Source: Kribbella jejuensis
GTDB lineage: Bacteria > Actinomycetota > Actinomycetes > Propionibacteriales > Kribbellaceae
Length of the DNA: 64,000 nucleotides
Direction of reading: 5' to 3'
NCBI RefSeq assembly: GCF_006715085.1
Contig: NZ_VFMM01000001.1
Coordinates: forward strand, 558,001 to 622,000
In this document: piece after piece, positions 62,566 to 64,000 of the stretch
How positions within the stretch are numbered: position 1 is the stretch's first letter
How the letters are laid out: the number at the start of each line of letters is the position of its first letter
Translations under genes and position numbers: made by a program
The notes under the pieces: generated by a model
Database searches by the model: none
What the model saw: the letters and a program-made list of their open reading frames with translations, nothing else
What the model was told of the DNA's origin: nothing

Positions 62566-63318
62566 TCACGCCAGCACCACCTGCACTCCCGCCTCTGCCA
62601 GTTGGGCCCGGGTGGCCTCGTCGGCGCCGGGCTCGGTCACGACCATGGTCAGTTCCCCCGGCTCACACACGCGCGCCACCCCGTGGCCCGGGAACTTGGT
62701 CCGGTCCGCGAGCAGGACGACGCGGTCGGCCGCATTGATCATCGCCCGCTTCACGGGGACCTCGATCATCGTGCTGTCCATCACCCGGCCGTCCGGACGA
62801 ACCCCACTGGTCCCCAGGAACAGCCAGTCGACGTGAATCTGCCGCAGGCTCTCCTCGGTCAGGTAGCCGACCAGCGACCGGTAGCTGCGCCGTACGAAAC
62901 CACCCAGCACGATCAGCTCGATCTGCTCGTCGTGCTGCAGCTCCTCGAGTACCGCGAGGTTGCTGGTGACGACGGTCAAGGACCGGCCGTGCAGGTGCTG
63001 CGCCACCCGGAGTGCCGTGGTCCCGATGTCGAGCAGCACCGACTCGCCGTCGGTCACCAACTCGGCGGCCCGGCGGGCGATCCGGTCCTTCTCCTCGGCG
63101 TGGACGGCGTTGACGTCCGCGAACGGCTCGTCGCCGCCGTCGACCGCGAGCGCTCCGCCGTAGACCCGGGTCAACCGGCCTTCGGCGTGCAGCTGCTCCA
63201 GGTCGCGGCGGATCGTCGCCTCGCTGACGCCGAGCTTCTCGGCCAGCACCTTGACGCCCCCGGCCCCGTCGGCCCGGAGCGCGCGGACGATCTGATCCTG
63301 TCGCTGCTTCGGCAACAC
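62566..63318 (-). CDS. DeoR-family transcriptional regulator
   Basis: 250 residues from GTG 63318. The DeoR HTH at about 6-57 (RQDQIVRALRADGAGGVKVLAEKLGVSEATIRRDLEQLHAEGRLTRVYGGAL) is followed by a sugar-phosphate-binding DeoR C-terminal domain (SVLLDIGTTALRVAQHL, VVTSNLAVLEEL, DWLFLGTSGV). It probably controls the adjacent GH4 gene and the divergent kinase, with a phosphosugar as effector. There is no clear ribosome site. Confidence 0.92.
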   Translation of the reverse strand: MLPKQRQDQIVRALRADGAGGVKVLAEKLGVSEATIRRDLEQLHAEGRLTRVYGGALAVDGGDEPFADVNAVHAEEKDRIARRAAELVTDGESVLLDIGTTALRVAQHLHGRSLTVVTSNLAVLEELQHDEQIELIVLGGFVRRSYRSLVGYLTEESLRQIHVDWLFLGTSGVRPDGRVMDSTMIEVPVKRAMINAADRVVLLADRTKFPGHGVARVCEPGELTMVVTEPGADEATRAQLAEAGVQVVLA

Positions 63319-63344
63319 AGGCAGACCGTATCACGCAAACTCCG

Positions 63345-63409
63345 TCATTTTCAGTCAAATTGATGAGCAGGTATTGCGGAACCTGAGCACAAGTCACAAG
63401 ATTCATGAA
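63345..63409. promoter_or_regulatory. Candidate DeoR operator sites in the divergent region
   Basis: Between the divergent deoR-like and pfkB-like genes, TCAAATTGA (63355-63363) is a perfect palindrome inside a looser TCAT...ATGA pair (63345-63366). TTCATGAA (63402-63409) is a second palindrome. Their AT-rich character in GC-rich DNA suggests protein binding sites. Confidence 0.4.
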
Positions 63410-63444
63410 CGAGTTTGATCGAGCATGCAGGAGTGTGGCTGCAG

Positions 63445-64000
63445 ATGCACGAACTGGACGTACCGGTTCTGGATGTTGTCGTGTCCGGTCTGGTCTTCCA
63501 CGACCTGGTGCTTGGGCTGCCCACTCCCCCGCGACCGGGTACCGAGGTGTGGGCCACCGAGTCGCACGAGAGCCCCGGCGGGATCGCGAACTTCGCGGTC
63601 GCGCTCGCCCGGCTCGGGCTGCGTACCGGGATGGCCGCCGCGTTCGGTGCGGACGACCTGGGCGACCGGGTCTGGGCCGGGCTGAGCGCCGAGGGCATTG
63701 ACCTCGGCCTGTCCCGCCAGGTCCCCGGCTGGCAGACGCCGCTTACCGTGGCGCTCGCCTATGACGACGACCGGGCGCTCGTCACCCGGGGTACGAATCC
63801 CCCGCTCTCGGCCGACGACCTCATCACCACCGCGCCCTCCGCCCGAGCCGTCGCTGCGCACATCGGACCGTGGCCGAACGAGTGGCTGGCGAAGGCGAAG
63901 GCCGCGGGCAGCCTGGTGTTCGCGGACGTCGGCTGGGACCCGAGCGAGCAGTGGGACTCCGCAGTACTCGATCAGCTCGAGCACTGCGACGTGTTCCTGC
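63445..64000 (+). CDS. PfkB-family carbohydrate kinase (3' partial)
   Basis: The gene starts at ATG 63445 (MHELDVPVLDVVVSGLVFHDL) and runs off the window after about 185 codons. ESPGGIANFAVALARLGLRTGMAAAFGADDLGDRV is the N-terminal PfkB signature that binds the sugar. LTVALAYDDDRALVTRGTNPPLS is the lid region. The C-terminal ATP site with its catalytic Asp lies beyond the window. The sugar is unknown; neighbours point to a phosphosugar or glycoside route. Confidence 0.88.
   Translation, partial: MHELDVPVLDVVVSGLVFHDLVLGLPTPPRPGTEVWATESHESPGGIANFAVALARLGLRTGMAAAFGADDLGDRVWAGLSAEGIDLGLSRQVPGWQTPLTVALAYDDDRALVTRGTNPPLSADDLITTAPSARAVAAHIGPWPNEWLAKAKAAGSLVFADVGWDPSEQWDSAVLDQLEHCDVFL

Overview
The window is very GC-rich and almost fully coding, with frequent GTG starts and dense overlapping operons. 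It carries a high-GC actinobacterial core: rpsP-khpA-rimM-trmD-rplS-lepB-lepB-rnhB-DUF2469-yraN-yifB-dprA, then xerC and rpsB-tsf-pyrH-frr-cdsA-rlmN. F420-type LLM proteins, an MT0933-like antitoxin and a MacS-type kinase fit the same group. Kribbella or a close propionibacterial relative is my best guess; this is an inference, not a database match. I see no rRNA, tRNA, CRISPR array, insertion sequence or phage module.

Layout. 0-5.6 kb: end of a glutathione peroxidase, a stand-alone ATP-dependent DNA ligase, DinG helicase and a fused SecDF. 6-10.5 kb: a two-component system divergent from a secreted M6 metalloprotease. 10.5-27.1 kb: hflX, dapF, miaA and miaB, all on the minus strand. Accessory blocks separate them: an N-acylamino-acid cluster (D-aminoacylase, N-acylamino-acid racemase, SIS protein, GNAT, divergent M20 peptidase), a gamma-glutamyltransferase, an ECF sigma factor with a membrane partner, and several small proteins. 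27.2-36.3 kb: a Tat-exported amidohydrolase, a gluABCD-type amino-acid ABC transporter, a class III aminotransferase, a LOG-like protein, PdxY and an alpha/beta hydrolase. 36.3-48.7 kb: rlmN, a MarR/luciferase-like pair, then cdsA-frr-pyrH-tsf-rpsB, an M23 protein, an Rrf2 regulator and xerC. 48.9-61 kb: an amino-acid permease, a hairpin repeat array, dprA-yifB and the rnhB-lepB-rplS-trmD-rpsP ribosomal operon. 61-64 kb: a GH4 glycosidase, a DeoR regulator and the start of a PfkB sugar kinase.

How the genes work together. The N-acylamino-acid cluster resembles the known D-to-L amino-acid conversion route: N-succinylation by a GNAT, racemisation by NSAR, deacylation by M20. Here it also has a D-aminoacylase and a regulator-like SIS protein without a DNA-binding domain. 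Glutamate import sits beside a PLP aminotransferase and close to PdxY. The rpsP-to-dprA block supplies translation factors, signal peptidases and DNA-uptake proteins.

The strongest oddities are repeat expansions and fusions. A receiver domain has its alpha-3 segment in four tandem copies. DprA has an N-terminal extension built on a 15-bp repeat. A hairpin array abuts the dprA stop codon and its units resemble the dprA 3' end. TrmD is fused to a GNAT acetyltransferase. A 77-residue acidic protein carries five copies of SGGDVE.
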